Shown here one piece after another: positions 23,601-35,900 of a DNA stretch of 64,000 nucleotides. Made by a program: the position numbers and the translations under genes. The notes under the pieces are model-generated. The model did not search any database. It was not told the DNA's origin and saw only the letters and a program-made list of their open reading frames with translations. Every line of letters begins with the position of its first letter. Positions within the stretch are counted from its first letter, which is position 1. The stretch is from Acanthaster planci (Eukaryota; Echinodermata; Asteroidea; Valvatida; Acanthasteridae): NCBI RefSeq assembly GCF_001949145.1, contig NW_019091373.1, forward strand, positions 656,155-720,154, read 5' to 3'.

Positions 23601-26600
23601 AATTTTGTATAGGGCAGGAATTCCCCTGGGATACTGATATGTGTGAGGTGGTCAAACAAATTTTGCCAAAATTCTAAAACAAAATCAAGCGTTTCCAAAA
23701 AGGTCCAAGATACCGGTAAATTCTATATTACATGTACATGTATCTAACAGTACATGTACATGTACATTTACTCTAACTTTCTCTCAAATAAATCAATGTT
23801 GCATTCTATGTCCCTCTTTACCATTGTGGATGATAACGAAAGTTATCTTTTTCTAAAGGTCTAATTAATTTTGCCTTTTCCTTCCATCTTTGTCTGTTTT
23901 AAGTTCGAGGTGGTAAAATTCAACAGAAAAGCCTGAGGTGGTCACTAAAATCAGTGAGGTGGGCTGCCACACACTTGAATAGGCAGGGGAAACCGTGGTA
24001 TACGGAATCCCTTGGTTGCAATTCATTTACATGGACAACCGTACATGTACATCTAAATGTGAAGAATGCAAAATATCTGCCGCATCAAGCCCCACTTACA
24101 ATGTGTACAATGTACTGTACAGTGGCTAAACTGTATCAGAACACTGCACAAGATCTTTGGTATTGGCATGTGTTTCAACAACATTTAGTGACAGAATCTT
24201 GGATTTCCCCCCTTTTTTTAACCGTTCTTTTATCATTTTTTAACAGTTACAAGTACATTTACCTTCCTGGACCCTCCCAAATTGTCTATGAAATCGATAA
24301 CGCATTCATCACATTGTCCCTAAACTTTTGGAGAGGGTTTAATCCTGTGCAAAGTCAAAGTGACTAGGATTGTCTTTCCTCAGCTCTTCCAAAATCTCCC
24401 AGTGCCCCCGGAAGATTCTTCAAGGATGTCAAGTAATTCCCCAGAAATGCCCAAAGTACCCAAATTAGTTCTGTCTTTGACCTCAATAAAGCAAGCAGGG
24501 AAGAACTTCTTTGAACTCAAGAATGCAAATATAAATTGATGAAAGAAATGAAATTAAGTATTTACAAAGTAATCAAATTCAATCCATAGGTCTTGCATAA
24601 TTAGCAAAATCAAATCAGCTCAAGCATCCATACACCGCTCGGTGTTGCCGTGTCCCTGCCGGCACTTCTGATGCGGTCTCATGGGGTGAGGTGTTGCGTT
24701 ACCACTCCGGGGAAAATGGTTATCTATTAAATTTAACTGTAACCCGGAAAACTACAAATCTCTGTTCCATTGGGCATATACCATGGAAAATTTCCTGACA
24801 ATAAATAGCACAAACATTTACATTATCTTTAAAATTCAAGTAAAGTAACACAATCACATAAGGCTTCAAAATAATTGCTAGAGTCAAACAGTTTTGCTTT
24901 AAACATGACAAAATGTGGAGTCGGACAATTGACCAACTGCTCGTGATGTCTGGTCAGACTGGGAGAGTGTCGTAAAAACAAAGGGGTTCGGTACATCTGT
25001 ACCCTGAATTAACCCCTAATGCGGTGGCTCAGGGCCTCGACAACTTGCGTATGGCTGGCCTCTTGCCTGTGGTGGCTGCTTCCACTCACCTGGTGGCTAG
25101 GGTTACGGCGTCCCAAAGACTTCTGTCACACTGACATACGACGACTCTCAACGCTCAAAATGGTTCTCTCTCACTCTACACAATCAATTTATACCAACCC
25201 GGAAAAGTATTTACACCTGAACATTACATACCGTCCATTGCAAACACAAAAGGAACCAACAAACAATAACCGTGAAAAGAATCAGTGAATTACCATAACG
25301 ATTGTATACAAAAGACATCTTATTGTGAATTTGACAAAAATAAGTAACTACAGGGTTTGCTAAAAGGAACGGCGTGGCGCGGAAGCTATTATGTAACAAC
25401 TCGAACAGAATGCAAAAGTTCGATGGCGTCCGCGTGGAGTAAAATAATCAAACACGAAAACTTTGTTTTAAAAAATGCAGGCATAAAAAAGAATTTGATA
25501 AAGGATTTTGAAGGGTTGGGGAAAGTTATTTTAGAAAACATACACCTAAGACTTCTGTATATAACATTGAACAGGCACTTTCCTGTCACTGTTGAAATCT
25601 CAAGACTTTGAATTTATTTGCTTGTTTATCTTCAACATTTAGTGTTGAGGTTTACCATCTGGACAACAACGTGTGGTCCGAAGTGGCGCCACTCAGCTGT
25701 CGACGTCAGGAGTGCGCAGCCGTAGCCATCCAGCAAACCCTGTATGTGACAGGAGGGATCATCTCGGAGCTCCGTAACGGCTCCATGTGCCGGCGCCACG
25801 ACAACGGCACCGAGTGCTGGTCCCCTGCCACCAACGCCTGGACCAAGGTCGCGTCCATGCAGACCAGCCGGAGCAACCACGGGGTGGCCGTCCTGAACGG
25901 GACAATCTATGCCCTAGGGGGCTACACAGGGCAGCTGTACCTGCGTAGCGTAGAGTGCTACGACCCAAAGACCAACCAGTGGAAGGACGTGGCACCCATG
26001 ATCAACAGTAGGAGTATCTTCAGTGCGGCAGTGGTGGATGGGAAGTTGTATGCCATTGGTGGATACGGACCCAACTACCTTAATAGGTAGGTTTTTAATT
26101 GGCTCTGCGTAGGCCTTCAAAGGCAGAGACGAGAGAAACTAGTAGTAGAGACTGTTGGAGCTTGGCACCCTGCGCACATAGGAGGCAATACATTCCAACT
26201 GTAGTCATCAGAAATTGGTTTTGCAACTGCTCATTGCGGCCTTTGCCAACTATGCAGGATCCTGGGTAACTATGGACATGTATATGGTGTCGACCAAAGG
26301 GCCGTCATTGCTATTTAAGAATGCCATTTCTTGTTCGTGCATGGAGCAGATGCTGTGTCCTGTTCATCTGTGAGTTTTAGATCAAAGCAGTAACTGCCCA
26401 TTTTTTAACCGTTCCCACAAACTCCAAAGTAGCTAGAAACAAAATTGAGTTCTTTTGAATTGAATTCTTTTGGTCAGATCAGCTTTCCAGTAACATGTAA
26501 TTTGAGTTAACTACCCGTACACCTCAACATCCTATGACAAGGGATTCAGACCGTATTATCACCCAATCTGTTAAAATTTTATTCGTAACAATTTGCTTCC

Positions 26601-27492
26601 GTGCTACTCTGCGGTTTTGCGACAACAGGTCACATTTACCTCGACACTACACCGTATATCACACCATCATCTCACCATTACTACCATAGTACCAAATCAG
26701 GTTATCAGTAAAACAAACTCTTGTCCTAATTGTTGTGTCCTCCCCTGCAGTGTTGAGCGCTACGACCCAGACTTGGATACGTGGGAAATGGTAGCCCCCA
26801 TGGCAGACAAGCGCATCAACTTTGGCGTGGGTGTGATCCACGGCTTCATCTACGTGGTTGGAGGGCACAACGGGGAACGGCACTTGAGCAGCGTGGAGCA
26901 GTACAACCCCACGCAGGGAACGTGGACAACGGTAGCATCAATGAACACGACCAGGACAGGTCAGTGACAAGGGACGATCGTGAACCTTTTTGGACGGGGT
27001 TCAACATTTTTTGAAATTTCTTTATGATGCAACCTTTTATGGCCTTTCTGAGGGGCGGGGCTCAGATCTTGTGGTGTTTTACAGTTTGGAAGGAAGTAGA
27101 GTGAAGTACATGTAATCCACCTGAATTGCTTTTTTCTCAAAAATATTTCAAAGCCGTTCTCCACCAATGGTCAGTGGTAGTTGAGAGACAGTGATAAGGG
27201 ATTGTTTCAAATCTCAGATGTGAGTTTTGCATTCGGAAACCAACATCACGGCAGCCAACATATTGTAAGTGCTGGACCTCAAGTGATTGTTTTTGACCAT
27301 GGGTCATTTTTATCTGTCCCAATGGTAGGTCTGGGTGTAGCAGTACTGGATGGCATGCTATACGCTGCTGGGGGTCACTCGGGCTCAACATACCTTGACC
27401 TGATGGAGAGGTATGACCCTTACAACGACACGTGGAGCATCGTCCGCAGCATGATCAACTGCCGCTGTAACTTTGCCTTTGCTGCCCTCTGA
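17699..27492 (+). CDS. kelch-like protein (BTB-BACK-Kelch), five coding exons, complete
   Basis: KLHL proteins are substrate adaptors of cullin-3 ubiquitin ligases: BTB and BACK bind CUL3 and dimerise, and the Kelch propeller captures substrate. Coding exons: 17699-18094, 18899-19416, 25643-26086, 26751-26959, 27329-27492. All junctions have GT/AG ends, with intron phases 0, 2, 2, 1. They join into 577 codons including TGA (576 residues), the usual family size. Exon 1 is the BTB domain (about residues 27-132; CDVVLKVG, AHRAVLASCSQYFRAMF). Exon 2 is BACK (LHATNCIGI, FIARHFEEL, WVRYDP) plus the first Kelch strand (LLCAMGG). Exons 3-5 complete the propeller with GG doublets in LYVTGG, IYALGG, LYAIGG, IYVVGG and LYAAGG; the last blade ends soon after the final motif. 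Blade 2 has an insertion with two Cys (about 25780-25825). The ATG is the first in-frame Met after a stop. It resembles the diablo/KLHL20 group in general shape; the orthologue is not settled. Confidence 0.93.
20972..21200 (-). mobile_element. CORE-SINE (tRNA-derived), minus orientation
   Basis: Read on the minus strand it has a B-box-like GGTTTGAACC (about 21146-21155), followed by the CORE signature TGTTGTGACCTTGAGCAAG TCACTTTACC. Then comes a body with GGGTGTAAATGG and GGGCAGAGACAAC motifs and a 3' tail of TAA repeats (20972-20992 on the plus strand as TTATTATTA). This is the layout of the CORE-SINE/MIR superfamily: tRNA head, conserved core, simple-repeat tail. The A box is weak. It lies in intron 2 of the kelch-like gene, antisense to it. 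Confidence 0.78.
22833..22969. mobile_element. MITE with CCTGTTTGTTTC terminal inverted repeats
   Basis: The left end CCTGTTTGTTTC is matched by GAAACAAACAGG on the right. The arms continue imperfectly inward (GGATCCAGATCACGATCATTGATC against GATCACTGATCGCGATCCAGAT). Length 137 bp, no coding capacity, inside intron 2 of the kelch-like gene. Superfamily (hAT or PIF/Harbinger type) cannot be told without target-site duplications, which are not clear here. Confidence 0.68.
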
Positions 27493-29431
27493 CAGTGTAC
27501 TGCAGTGTATTCACCCAGAAACAAAGTCCTATTTTGACGGGACGTTGGCATGGATAGTCTTGTTCCCAGCGGGCTCAGTGATTATCATCCTAGCACCAGC
27601 CGTCTTTCGGGCATATACCGTACCACTTCCCCCATTTCCCACTGGTTTAAGTATCCGATACATTTAAGGTCTGGCTGTTTACAATGATGCTTCAGGTACA
27701 CAAGAGTATCCAGTGGTAGTATATGTGTGGTATGAACGTCCCATTTTTGTGCAAATTTTGGGTGTTGATAGTTTGACGCACAACAAAGTACCGAAGAGTG
27801 GTGTGCCGCACGGTAAAATGCCCTTGATGAATGGACAATTCACATGACTCCTGAAAGGTTGACCAGTTGGTATGAACTTGCAATATCATAATACTGTTGT
27901 ACACTGATTGTGCAGGTAGTTAACCGCGGTTCATACCAGTATGTAAAAATCACTTAAATCAGGTAACTAGATGTACCTATGTACTTTTTACTCCAACATG
28001 CCATTGTACATGTACATGTATGCCACAATTGTTCGCCAAGACAGTGTGCATTTTCAGATTGTACCATTTTGAAATGTTAATTTTACAGAGTTTGAATAGT
28101 TTATAATTTATGCATCTGTGTATGAACCTTGCATGCTGCATTGCGGCTGAAATGGTTTTCAAGTCAAACAACTCATAAATTTAAATTTTGCAATTTGGTT
28201 TTTTTATATTGATTGTGTTTATATTCAGAGAGGCTTCACTAAAACTCTGTAATTTTTCCTGTTGTTTTCTGTAGCACTAGGTACACAGAACCGGTGGCTG
28301 CCCAGCAATATAACAGTTTTTCTGAATGAGCTTGTAAATTAGGGTTATTATGGCCGAGATATGCCGTCCAATTTGGTTCACTAGTTCTTCTACAGTATTT
28401 AAGGTACACTGTACATGCAAAATCATCATGCACATGTGGCTATCAAACTTGACACACCTAGAAATACAGTTTTGATACATGCATCTCTTTTACCTGGCAT
28501 ATGTGGGGCGAGTAACCTTTTCAAATCTTTTGTAAGGACCTACCCTGCAGGAAAAAAAAAATTGAATGGGGAAAAAAAAAACGATTCAGAATCAGTCTGA
28601 AGAAACTTGCAGCTGACGACATTGAGGCTTGTAGCCTGTTGCTGCTGCGAAAAGCTGTTTTCTGACCAGCATTTGCAAAAATTGTTGCTGTTATCTATTA
28701 AAGATCATCTACATGTAAGCTATGCTCATATGCCTTGGGGTTCCAATATCCTATGTAGTTCTGGAACAACTGCACCAAATTGAATGAGACTTTGACAATG
28801 TCTGAATCACTTGGCCAAGGCTGGAAATACACCAATGGCAGTCGCTAGCTAGTGGCTGGAGCCATTTTCCATAGACTTGAATGTTACTGCTGGCCGTGGC
28901 TAAGTTGTTTTGACGTCGTCTTGCAGAGAAAGGTTTCAAGTCATGGACGGCCCTGCCGTGTTTGAACAGTTTCAGTTTTGTACATTTCATACCAATTTGA
29001 TTATAAGTTGATTTGAAAAAAACTCTCAGACACCCATTGAAGAAGGTTACAAGAGCCATCACAGTGAGTCAGATTTAACGATTATTTTTTTAAGTGAAAG
29101 AGTTTGTTCAAATCAAACTGTAATTACTGTACATACAATTTCATTTTTTTAAATTGCAGATTTTCTCATGGCTCGTATTGTGCATGAGGACGAGCACGGT
29201 TTTCATTGCAGCCATTTTCAAATTCAAGATCCTTTACTTAAAAAAATGAAAGTAGCTCTTTGAGGTTTTGCTATGGTTGATTACAAGTTGTTCGCTGTAC
29301 TTCATTCTACAAGCATGGCTTTGTGTACAAGCACCACTGACGTACGCTGTGACAAAAGGAGAGGCTGAACTGACCCTTCATGCTGAACATTCAAAGCCCC
29401 TCATAAGGTGTGCAAAGTCACTGTCTTGGTA

Positions 29432-29545
29432 TAACGTGGAAACTGTTCAGCAGGAATTTCACATTGAATTAAATTCAACTGGTATTCTAAGTGAATCTTC
29501 AACAGTGTCTGAATGTAGTCATTGATGCATTGGGGTTAGCCCCGG
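29432..29545 (+). repeat. dispersed repeat, copy A
   Basis: Shares GT(A/G)GAAACTGTTC, CAGTG(T/C)CTGAATGTA and TGATGCATTGGG(G/A)TTA, in the same order and orientation, with 31951-32042. Family unknown; no coding capacity. Confidence 0.6.
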
Positions 29546-29779
29546 TGATGACTGCACGGATTAGCATACATTCATATATGAAAAATTAAGTGTTAACTTT
29601 TTGCCATGGGCACATGAACGGTGAGGTACGTTGGCTCGGTGCCCCCATACTTGGTAGAATAGCAGCCTGTCTTGTTCTCCTGGTATTCACACTCGACCTC
29701 ATATTTGCAACTTGATCGTAACTTTGGTGTTAATAACTGTCAAGTTTGAAATCGTGCACTTCTCTTAACAAATGAATAT

Positions 29780-29785
29780 AATAAA
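29780..29785 (+). promoter_or_regulatory. candidate polyadenylation signal AATAAA
   Basis: The first clear AATAAA I found downstream of the KLHL stop, about 2.3 kb away. An ATTAAA near 28697 is an alternative. Assignment is tentative. Confidence 0.3.
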
Positions 29786-31396
29786 AATCTGACAACCTGC
29801 TCCTTCCTGTTTAATCAACTTTTTGACTAAGCAATACCTGAATACAATAACATTTTAATCTATCTGTCAGGGATACAATAGTACATTATTAAAAACTGCA
29901 TAATAGTCTCTTACACAGCAAATTTCAAGCGCAAGTTGAAAATTTCTGATTGTATCCGTAATTGTGCAATAGCAGTGCTTGTATTAAGCTAACTTTCATT
30001 CGACAGGAGTTGAAGTTTTGAACTTGTATTAATACCGATGTCGTTTTGGTTTAAAAGGCACTATATTGATGTTGAAAGATGTCAGAGTATTAACACCTGA
30101 CCTTAACACTGCTGGTAGAAACACCTGCAAACTGACAAAACTGAGAATAAGCTTTGAAAATGAGACGTCATTTTTGCCCTAATGACAACTGTTCCCCCTG
30201 ATGTTGCTTCTTCAATTTATAGTGTACACTCGCAATTTAAATTGCCCAGCAGTTTTGTTACAGATTTTTACAACAATTCTGAGAACCTCAATTATTGTTT
30301 CAAAGGCTTCAGCAGATTTAAACCACACCAAAAATGACTGTCATAGAAAAGTATTGCGTTAACAAGGATGTTTGGCCAGGCGTAAACTGGTCGCCAGATT
30401 TTAAAAAGGCTGACTTATGAGTGATGTCACAATATCTACGGCATATTCCAGCCCTAAGATTTTCCTCTGTCGGTTGACCAACACAACATACCATTTATAA
30501 AACTATAAAATTTAAAATGCTTGCGCGAAAACAAAAACCTCGAGTTTTTCGAGGGGGCCATGGGGGTGAAACCTGTTTTCAGTAAAATTAAAAGCTTAAA
30601 GGAACTGCACATTTCTGCTGCAGACAAGTTAACCAATTGATCGGAAGATCAAGGAGGTGGGTCTACCCAACCATAGTTACACAAGACCTCATGGGGCATT
30701 GTTCAATATGAAAGACTGTATTTTTTGAAATGCATTTTAATGAAATTATCCTTTCAAATAAGCTCTTAAAAAATAGTTATTCATTTCCGTTCAAATTATC
30801 AAAGCTTTTCACCAAGAAATTGTACGGCTAATATGTACAGTCATTTGAAAAGGGTGAATACATGCGCACATATGCCAAGTATATGATTATTCCATCTAAG
30901 CATAATGATAAAAATGTCACTACAAAAGGTTACTCCTCGTGCGTATTTATACCACAGTTGTAGCTACGACAGGTTAATTGTAATGGCTATAACAAACTGT
31001 ATCAAGGTACGATGAAGCTTGGGGAACACTTCCTGCAGTTAATTTGGCATATAGCAACTTGTGTAATACTATGAAATATAGTACTGAACTGTGGAGAGTA
31101 AAGGTATTGCAGAGATATAATAAACTTCTTTTCATCAACAAAAATATGATAGCCTTGGCCTCATTTCTTTAACCACTTGCCGCCTGGACTCCAGTTTCAA
31201 GCACCATGTGTTTTTCAACGTGGCCGGGGTTTCCGGAATCGAACAAAGGGAACTGGGCCTTGTAACAAAAGACCGTACTCGGAACAAAAGACTTGGCTGC
31301 TGGGCATTACTGACATTTTTCACTCTCAATAGTGGAGATAATCCAGCCTTGTTTTGAAACAGTATACCACAGTTTGGGACATTTGGAACGAGCAGA

Positions 31397-32563
31397 TTAC
31401 CACTGGGGACAAAAGTGCTCCACCACCACAGCGATGAGCCACACAGCACCGCTGCATGCTAATCTGGTCCCTATTGAAAAGAGGTCAGCAGTGCACTAAG
31501 CCAGGTTTGTGAACAAAAGAAAGTTACATAACACCGTGCAATCTGGGCTCTTTTTACAAGGCTGCGGGCCTGGCTGAAATACTCGGGTGTCAATAGATTT
31601 TGTCTGTCAGACTAGAGTAGCCACCAGACAGTAATTCGTGTGAGTGTAAACGTCCATTAATTGAAATGATGATTTTTTGAAGAATTTTTTGAAAATCTTG
31701 AAAAAGTCCCAATTATGTGCACTGCACTTTCAAACCACCCGGTAACAAATGGTTCAGGCTGATGTAAAAAACTACAAAAGATAATCTACCTTCTGCATAC
31801 ACACATAATATTTAACGAAAGCATATCTTCGTTCTAGTACATCATACACCTAACCTGAGTATTTCCATATTATCATGTTGAAAGTTCAAAGTGTTCTTGT
31901 TTAGTGCTGAACTCCCCCTCTGAGGTGGTGTAAGTCGCTATTTTGATGTAATGTAGAAACTGTTCTATCAAATCAAGTTCAGTGTGTGTGACTTTAAAAC
32001 AGTGCCTGAATGTAACCACTGATGCATTGGGATTAACCCAGATGCAAACTCATGTGAAATATTAGGTGTGTACTCTCTGTCAAAGACACTCGATGACACC
32101 ATGCACTTCAGCAGTTCACGTTGGGAGGCTAGTTTGACTACACTGAAGCAGTGTGTAGCTGAATGCTACACAAAAGACAGTGCCGGTGCACCAATTAACC
32201 TTTTCCTGCCGGGTGGAGTTAGTGGTATCTATCACCAGCTGCTGGGCGCTTTTTCATATTTTTCCGTTCTTAAAATTCTTCAAAAATTCATATCTTCATT
32301 TACAGGATGTGTACACCCAAATAAATGACTGTCTGGTGGCGAGTCTTATCTGACAGGCAACCTCCACTGATGCGTGAGTATTGCAGCCATGCCTGCTGCC
32401 CAGTAAAAAGCCCCGTTGTGCGGTGTTGCGTCATTTCATCTTTGACGTGGAAATTGACCCAGTGTATTGCTGGATGGTGGTGTTGTCTGTACTATTAAAA
32501 ATGTGGCCAGTGGTATTGTATCGCTCATCGCTGGTGTGCTGGAGCACTTTTGTCCCTGCTGAT
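31397..32563. repeat. widely spaced inverted pair
   Basis: GGGACAAAAGTGCTCCA and GCGATGAG on the left (31397-31440) are matched by TGGAGCACTTTTGTCCC and CTCATCGC on the right (32521-32563). The arms are about 45 bp and about 1.1 kb apart. It could be one decayed foldback element or two insertions in opposite orientation. Confidence 0.5.
31951..32042 (+). repeat. dispersed repeat, copy B
   Basis: Direct-orientation relative of 29432-29545, ending in TGATGCATTGGGATTA. It lies between the two arms of the inverted pair 31397-31440/32521-32563, so it may be part of a larger element. Confidence 0.58.
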
Positions 32564-32945
32564 CCACGGGCACTGGCAACGGCAAAATAATGGTACAGTT
32601 TTAAAACAATGATGGATTACCTCTCCTGAAAATCGCCAGCACTCTGCAGACAGCATATGAACCTTGTTTGGCAAGTCCCAGCAGCTGACTGACAGCAATT
32701 AAACCTTTTCTACAAATGCCAAGAAACTTGATTTTTTTTTATAAAGGAAGTTCCAATTTCAGGCACCTCGGCCATGCATATACGGACAATGTCTCCGGTA
32801 CCGGGCTCCCTGGCAAGAAGTGGTAAATGAAAAACTTTTACAATTTGACACCAGGGCGAGCTTTACAAACCTTGTTTTAAGGAACTTGGGGTTTAGGAGC
32901 ATACGGAATGTACTCAGCCGAGGGTGGACCATCGTCAAAGGTATG

Positions 32946-35900
32946 CTAGAGTATAGGAGTATGCAAAACATACTCAGCCACAGGCGTGAACTCCAGGTCA
33001 TAGCCAAAGGCACGCGGACCAACAACATCGAGTGCCTTCTGGCTTCGCAGCAATGGTGGGGAGGCCAGGACCAAGACTGCCACACGCAGGCCATAGCGGA
33101 GCTCCTCCGTGCTGATTGGATGGCCTAAATCGGCATCCACTATTGCGATCAGGTCAGGGGTCGTTGCTAGGACCTGCAACAAGTGAAGATCAAGATTACT
33201 TTGGGGGATTTTTTAGAAAATGTTCAGAAAGAATTTTCATGCTTAAATCAAAGCCATGAAACCCCCCCACTACATAAACTGGAATTTACCACTGGACAGG
33301 TCCTTGGGTTTTTTTACTAGACAGCAGTAGGATCAATGCTCAGCCATTACTGGGGGCCTTGCTGAGATTACTGTTATCAGGATCATCGATCGAATTAGTG
33401 CCTAGATTTATCTGTAACAATCAGCTTCATGTACAAGTTAAAAGTGTCTCTCATGTGTGCAGTTGATTTTGACCAAGTCCCTCTTGTCAAACCCAGTTGA
33501 TAACCCACCTTGCTGTGATCCTTGCCGACGCTTCTAGCCACCAGGTTCTCATTCTGGAACTCCACCTCCAGCTGCTGCCCGGTGGACTGCCCAGTCCCTT
33601 CCACCAGCAGCCTGCCGCGGGTGAAGCCACCGGTGATCCCTCTTGCCACGTCGCATATCTGCAGCATCGGAAAGCATGCTTCAAGAGAAGTCTAAATCTG
33701 GGTCTCTTCCAACGAAGAGTTTCACGTCTGAATCCCCAGCCCCATTGGTCCAATTTTTCTGGTGACTTTTGATTGAGTTTGTAGCAAAAATGGCAATTGT
33801 GCCAACAATTTTTTTTTAAAAGTGGGAGGATGGTGTCTCACTCGGCATATCTCCAACAGAATTCCCCCGTATTCTATCAATCCAGTATTTTCTTTTGTAC
33901 AAGTGACCCATGCAATCCCCCCAAAAAACAATACTCAAAGTTGCTAGATTGATAATGTGCAAGAAACGAAACCATGGTTACTCATGTGGCCAAAAAGTAA
34001 TTTCTAGTACAATTTAATTGCATAGCACATATTTGATCTATGGGATCTTTGCAAGACTGTGAAGCTGCTGATTGCAATTGTGAAAAACGGCATGTTAGAG
34101 TTGAATGTGACCACAAGTAGAGAGGTTAGCCTGTGCTTCACAGTCACCTTGCCAGTGATCAGGCAGATGCCGTTCTCATGTTCCAGGATGACATCAATGG
34201 GAGAGGACTTCTTTGCCTGCATGACGGCGCGCCCTAGCTTACAGGCTCGGCTGACCGAGTGGTGGATGGTGTACTTCTTGACCGTGTCTGGGCTCAGCGG
34301 GGCGATGGCCAGCACACCCTGGCATCTAGGGAAATTGGGACAAACTTTACTGAGAGATTGTGTTAGGAGTGTGGGTTTATCCACAAGTACGAACCACAGA
34401 TAGTATATGTGTAAAATGCCCCTTCCACTTGACAGGGTGTTCACAACTTGCCTGCATGTGTATGTTAACATGCACGTGAGTGAGTGAGTGAGTGAGTGAG
34501 TGAGTGAGTGAGTGAGTGAGTGACGTACCACTGCAACAGTACCATCTCCTTGGATTAGTGTATATAACAGCTCTCTAAAAATGGTGTACAGTAAACTGCT
34601 GAGTGACAGAATTTATAAAGTGAAGGTGTTGCTGTTATGGTAGAGGAGCAGACCAGACACAGCAAAGTGTTTTCGGTCATCTTGAAGATTAACCCTTGAA
34701 TTCGTCAAGGATGTGGGGTTTTATGCAGTTGAATGATAAAAGATTCTACGATCATTTATACATTTTCCTAAATGTTTAAACACAACTTAATTTGTACAAA
34801 TTGCGCCATGCATGTCATCTGCTTTTGAAGAAGAGCGTGCAACATCCCAAGACTTGAGCTTGTTGTTGAGAAGAGATCTATGAACTGAAGAGGAGGGGGG
34901 GTTGAACATGGCTTCCAAGAGTTGAATGAGTTGAAAATGTAAAAAGAGGAATGGTCCCTAATTCAGGTACGATGTTCCTAAGTCAAGAATGACAGATACA
35001 GTACAGAAACAATAAGAAAGACAAACAGACCTACCCCATTTCAGCTACGACAGCCCTGAAGTGATCTTCTAGGTGTTTGTTGCTCTCAGCCTTAAAGGTC
35101 ACTGCCCTACGACCTTTGTCATCGACCAAGACACTCGGGCACAGTGGATGGCCATAAATGGAATGGGCAATCATCTACAAAGAGACGAGAACAGCAACTC
35201 TCACAACAATAAGTGGTCCCTGCAGTCATTCCGGGACATTTTTGTTCCTCTCAATTCCTCTTTAGGAGCAGTAAAATTAAATTTGATGTCATGTCTGCCT
35301 AAGTCAAGCTTTTCTCTCTTGTTTTTCAATATTTTCCTGTGAATTGTAGTGTGACTTAAATTAACAGGAAAAACTTGTCAGTGTGTTAAGAGCTGTAGAC
35401 ACTGAGCTCATTAACGAGACAAGTGGAAAACGTTTCCTAGGCCAGTTAGTAACTTTAGATTCCCCTGTTTGGAAATGACATCTCTCATGTAACTTCTTAA
35501 GTGAATGGCAAGCAACTCTGCCTGGCTTTCCATCTCACAGGAACAATCGTGATATGCATATTTTATATACATCTGCTTTCTTTCTGTTGAACAAATCTGG
35601 ATTTTGGTCACATGCTACGCTTTACTGACTACCTGCAGTTCCGGGAAGGCTCGTCCCATTCCATCACAGTCGACAACGGGTAAATTCAACATGGCCCCTA
35701 CCACTAAGGGCTCAATGCCATTGGTGCCCCCTATCTCAGCACTCATTAAGGCAACCACTTTAGAACCTGTGGGAAATTGGGAACATTCCAGCTCAATCAT
35801 ACCTTCTAGTTTGGCCAAATTTTTCCAAATCAGGGGGCCAAATCTCACAGACTTCCAAAAATATTCACTCAACAGAAACAGGTCACGGCTTGACAAATCC

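Larger units (their letters stand above)
19417..25642 (+). other. intron 2 of the kelch-like gene (6.2 kb)
   Basis: Bounded by the GTAAGTG donor after 19416 and the cttcaacatttag acceptor before 25643. Both flanks read in frame through the junction codon AG|T (Ser). It separates the BTB/BACK part from most of the Kelch part. Inside are a CORE-SINE (20972-21200), a MITE (22833-22969) and clusters of TACATGTA words. No nested gene was recognised. Confidence 0.8.
27493..32945. other. intergenic region between convergent KLHL and HyuA-DUF917 genes
   Basis: No gene recognised in 5.4 kb. The left part should be the KLHL 3' UTR. The right part (about 32600-32945) should be the 3' UTR of the minus-strand HyuA-DUF917 gene. 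It holds two related repeat copies (29432-29545 and 31951-32042) and an inverted pair (31397-31440 with 32521-32563). Confidence 0.45.
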
